Below are positions 13,463 through 15,294 of a stretch of DNA of 15,294 nucleotides, one piece after another; the first letter of the stretch is position 1, and each line of letters starts with the position of its first letter. Source of the stretch: Proteiniphilum sp. UBA4084. Lineage in GTDB: Bacteria; Bacteroidota; Bacteroidia; Bacteroidales; Dysgonomonadaceae. Both the position numbers and the translations under genes were made by a program. The notes under the pieces were generated by a model. It was given only the letters and a program-made list of their open reading frames with translations. It was not told where the DNA came from and ran no database searches. Location: NCBI GenBank assembly GCA_002383605.1, contig DFYK01000100.1, forward strand, positions 24,066 through 39,359. Direction: 5' to 3'.

Positions 13463-15294
13463 TTACTCACCCAGATAGTAAGCTGGAACCGGTGGTTGCT
13501 GGTAACCCATTGTACGAACAGTGATTGTTTGCCTGTAAGTATTGTCCTGCAAAAGTGTAACCCGGCGGTCTGTAGCAGGAATAGCGGTACTGTAGATCCT
13601 CAATTCCCCGGGTAAGGCTGTGATTATCTCTTCGCGCCAGTCGCCAAAGAGGTCGGCAGTCATGATAACCCGCCCCTGAAAACCGCTTTGAACTACTCCC
13701 TGCTTATATTTCATCACCGAGATTCCTTCACGGTCGCCTGCAATATACTGGCGTACCTTGCCGGCATCCCACCAAAGCCAGTCACCGGTTGGCGGCACAT
13801 CTTCTCCTTTGCCAATCAGATTTCCCTTTGCATCAAACAGATATTTGTTGTCATTCCCGGGCACTCTCATTGCTCTGTGTCCCTTCGGATCTTCGCCGGC
13901 AAAACCCTCCAATCCCGGAAGCGACGGATCGATATCGGCTACCATGCCCGAACCTATATGAACAGTTGGTTCTTCCACACTCCAGATCAGCTCTCCTGTT
14001 TTTGCATCACGAACACAGATGCCCAGTCCATCTTTGTCATGCAAAGCCTCTACAGCATAGAATATCTCGAGGCCGGGACGTGAGGGGTCAATATCAGTTA
14101 CATAAACTTTGTCGGGGTGACCTAAACCGGCCGACCACAATAATGTACCATCATTATCCAGCACAGCACTACCGAGTATAATTTCATCCCGGCCATCTTC
14201 ATCCACATCATTCACCAGCATGATATGGGCTCCCTGACTGCGTACAATAGGATTTTCCTCATCGCCGTCCCAACTCCACAGTTTTGTAAGCTGACCATCG
14301 GTAAACTGATATGCATCAACGAACATTGCTTTATAAGTTCCGCGACCCACAATCAGGCATGGTGTTTTCCCATCCAGATAGGCTATACCCAGCTGGTTGC
14401 GGTTTTGCCTGTTATAGTTGCCCAGTCTCTCAGTACGTTGAGGCCAGTTGGCTTTGGTTATCTCCTTGCCGGTCATACCATCCCAGATGGAGATCCACTC
14501 CTCTCCTTCATAAACAGCGCCATCGGCATCACGAATACCGATGGGTGCTGTCTTTACAGCTATCTCTGCTTTACCGTCACCATCAAAATCGTAAGCGATA
14601 AATGGCGAGTACCACACCCCGGGTTCAATGCCATCACCCAGGTCGTTTCTCCACAAAAATGTACCATCATGCAGATACGCTTCTATTTTGTAGGTCACCT
14701 GTGAGGAGTCGGGTCGTGATCCCGGATCCTTGCTCACGTTGGGTTGTATCAGAATGAAATCAAATTTACCGTCGCCATTCAGGTCGGCTACCCCGAGCCT
14801 TCTTCTTCCGGGAACAACATCACTCTGCAGAGGAACAGATATATATGCAGGTTCTTCCAAAGATTTTTTTGTAATAACGGCAACCTTCTCCGATGGTGTT
14901 CCTTTACCATTTTTTCCCACAGGTATCACCCAATACTGATGGTCAGTATGATTGCCTGCTTGCCGGTCGATAAAATCAGTGGTGCCCATGATGGGTTTCC
15001 TGTTCAATTTGACAGAACGTTTACCGGTCTCCCTGTAAACGTCAAAACCAACGTCAGCAGGGTCCGATTGTAAAAGTCTCCAGCTTACATATACATTTCT
15101 GTTCTCATCCTCGACTGCGATGACACCCCTGTTTAATTTCTCCTCAATTCTTTGCTTTGCAAAGCCATCTATCTCCGGTTTAACGGCATGGTTTGGTTCA
15201 AGTATTTCAATATTGTATAAAAGCTCACGCGGATCCTGAGAATAAACAAGTGCGGTAAATAACAAGAAGCAAAAAATAAAAACTGTTTTATTCA
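13463..15294 (-). CDS. Rhamnogalacturonan lyase, family PL11 (5' end cut by one base)
   Basis: PL11 enzymes (YesW/YesX type) cleave the rhamnose-galacturonate bond of the rhamnogalacturonan I backbone by beta-elimination. The frame runs to the window edge: read backwards from TTG 15265 it continues as N-K-T-V-F-I-F-C-F, and the last two bases give an xTG codon whose first base is outside, almost surely ATG. This yields 610 residues, normal for PL11, with a signal peptide ending LVYS before QDP. An N-terminal beta-sandwich carries RGVIAV and VYVSWRLLQSDP. The propeller carries Ca-binding loops: DLNGDGKFD (171), DFDGDGKAE (236), DVDEDGRDE (363) and GDWREEI near 551. The C-terminus has YRQTITV, GYQQPP and YYLGE. 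It is followed after 18 nt by the PL22-like gene. Its promoter and any SusC/SusD genes would lie outside the window. Confidence 0.92.
   Translation of the reverse strand, partial: NKTVFIFCFLLFTALVYSQDPRELLYNIEILEPNHAVKPEIDGFAKQRIEEKLNRGVIAVEDENRNVYVSWRLLQSDPADVGFDVYRETGKRSVKLNRKPIMGTTDFIDRQAGNHTDHQYWVIPVGKNGKGTPSEKVAVITKKSLEEPAYISVPLQSDVVPGRRRLGVADLNGDGKFDFILIQPNVSKDPGSRPDSSQVTYKIEAYLHDGTFLWRNDLGDGIEPGVWYSPFIAYDFDGDGKAEIAVKTAPIGIRDADGAVYEGEEWISIWDGMTGKEITKANWPQRTERLGNYNRQNRNQLGIAYLDGKTPCLIVGRGTYKAMFVDAYQFTDGQLTKLWSWDGDEENPIVRSQGAHIMLVNDVDEDGRDEIILGSAVLDNDGTLLWSAGLGHPDKVYVTDIDPSRPGLEIFYAVEALHDKDGLGICVRDAKTGELIWSVEEPTVHIGSGMVADIDPSLPGLEGFAGEDPKGHRAMRVPGNDNKYLFDAKGNLIGKGEDVPPTGDWLWWDAGKVRQYIAGDREGISVMKYKQGVVQSGFQGRVIMTADLFGDWREEIITALPGELRIYSTAIPATDRRVTLLQDNTYRQTITVRTMGYQQPPVPAYYLGE

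Noticed and set aside
14225..14704. 159-codon plus-strand frame opposite the PL11 gene
   Set aside because: It is a shadow of the propeller repeats; no recognisable protein.

Overview
The window looks like chromosomal DNA from a member of the Bacteroidota, probably order Bacteroidales. The grounds are several TAnnTTTG-type -7 promoter boxes, weak or absent Shine-Dalgarno sites at most starts, signal peptides followed directly by Gln, a pectin-type polysaccharide locus, and an Ala/Glu/Lys-rich protein tail at the left edge like the extended C-terminus of ribosomal protein S16 in this phylum. A finer placement (for example Dysgonomonadaceae) is only a guess. No tRNA, rRNA, CRISPR array, insertion sequence or phage gene was found. 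No gap between genes exceeds 300 bases.

Left half, plus strand (1-7292). The end of an Ala/Glu-rich protein is closed by a strong terminator. It is followed by a YhcC-type radical SAM protein with a GTG start. Next comes a compact four-gene set: a TonB-dependent outer-membrane receptor, an AmpG/PAT-like MFS permease, oxygen-independent coproporphyrinogen III dehydrogenase (hemN), and a HemY-type FAD-dependent protoporphyrinogen oxidase (hemG). Spacings are 11 nt, an 11-nt overlap and 8 nt, so the four genes look like one operon. The gene content suggests uptake of a porphyrin or other haem precursor across both membranes and its conversion to protoporphyrin IX. No earlier haem-synthesis gene and no ferrochelatase lies in the window. 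A perfect 20-bp palindrome lies across the candidate promoter of this operon.

Right half, minus strand (15294-7299). Read in transcription order, four exported proteins follow one another: a PL11 rhamnogalacturonan lyase (its start codon is cut by the window edge by one base), a PL22-like beta-propeller lyase, a DUF4861-like protein of unknown function with a good candidate promoter of its own, and a 1010-residue fusion of a CE15-like glucuronoyl esterase domain to a GH78-like alpha-L-rhamnosidase domain. Together they look like part of a polysaccharide utilisation locus for rhamnogalacturonan-type pectin. The lyases would cut backbone and oligosaccharides in the periplasm, and the fusion would remove a uronate ester and a rhamnose. 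SusC/SusD-like genes would be expected beyond the right edge. Last on this strand is a short lipoate-protein ligase (lplA) with its own candidate promoter; it ends tail to tail with hemG, 6 nt apart.

The two most interesting items are the possible porphyrin-salvage operon with its palindromic operator candidate, and the CE15-GH78 fusion sitting beside a DUF4861 protein.
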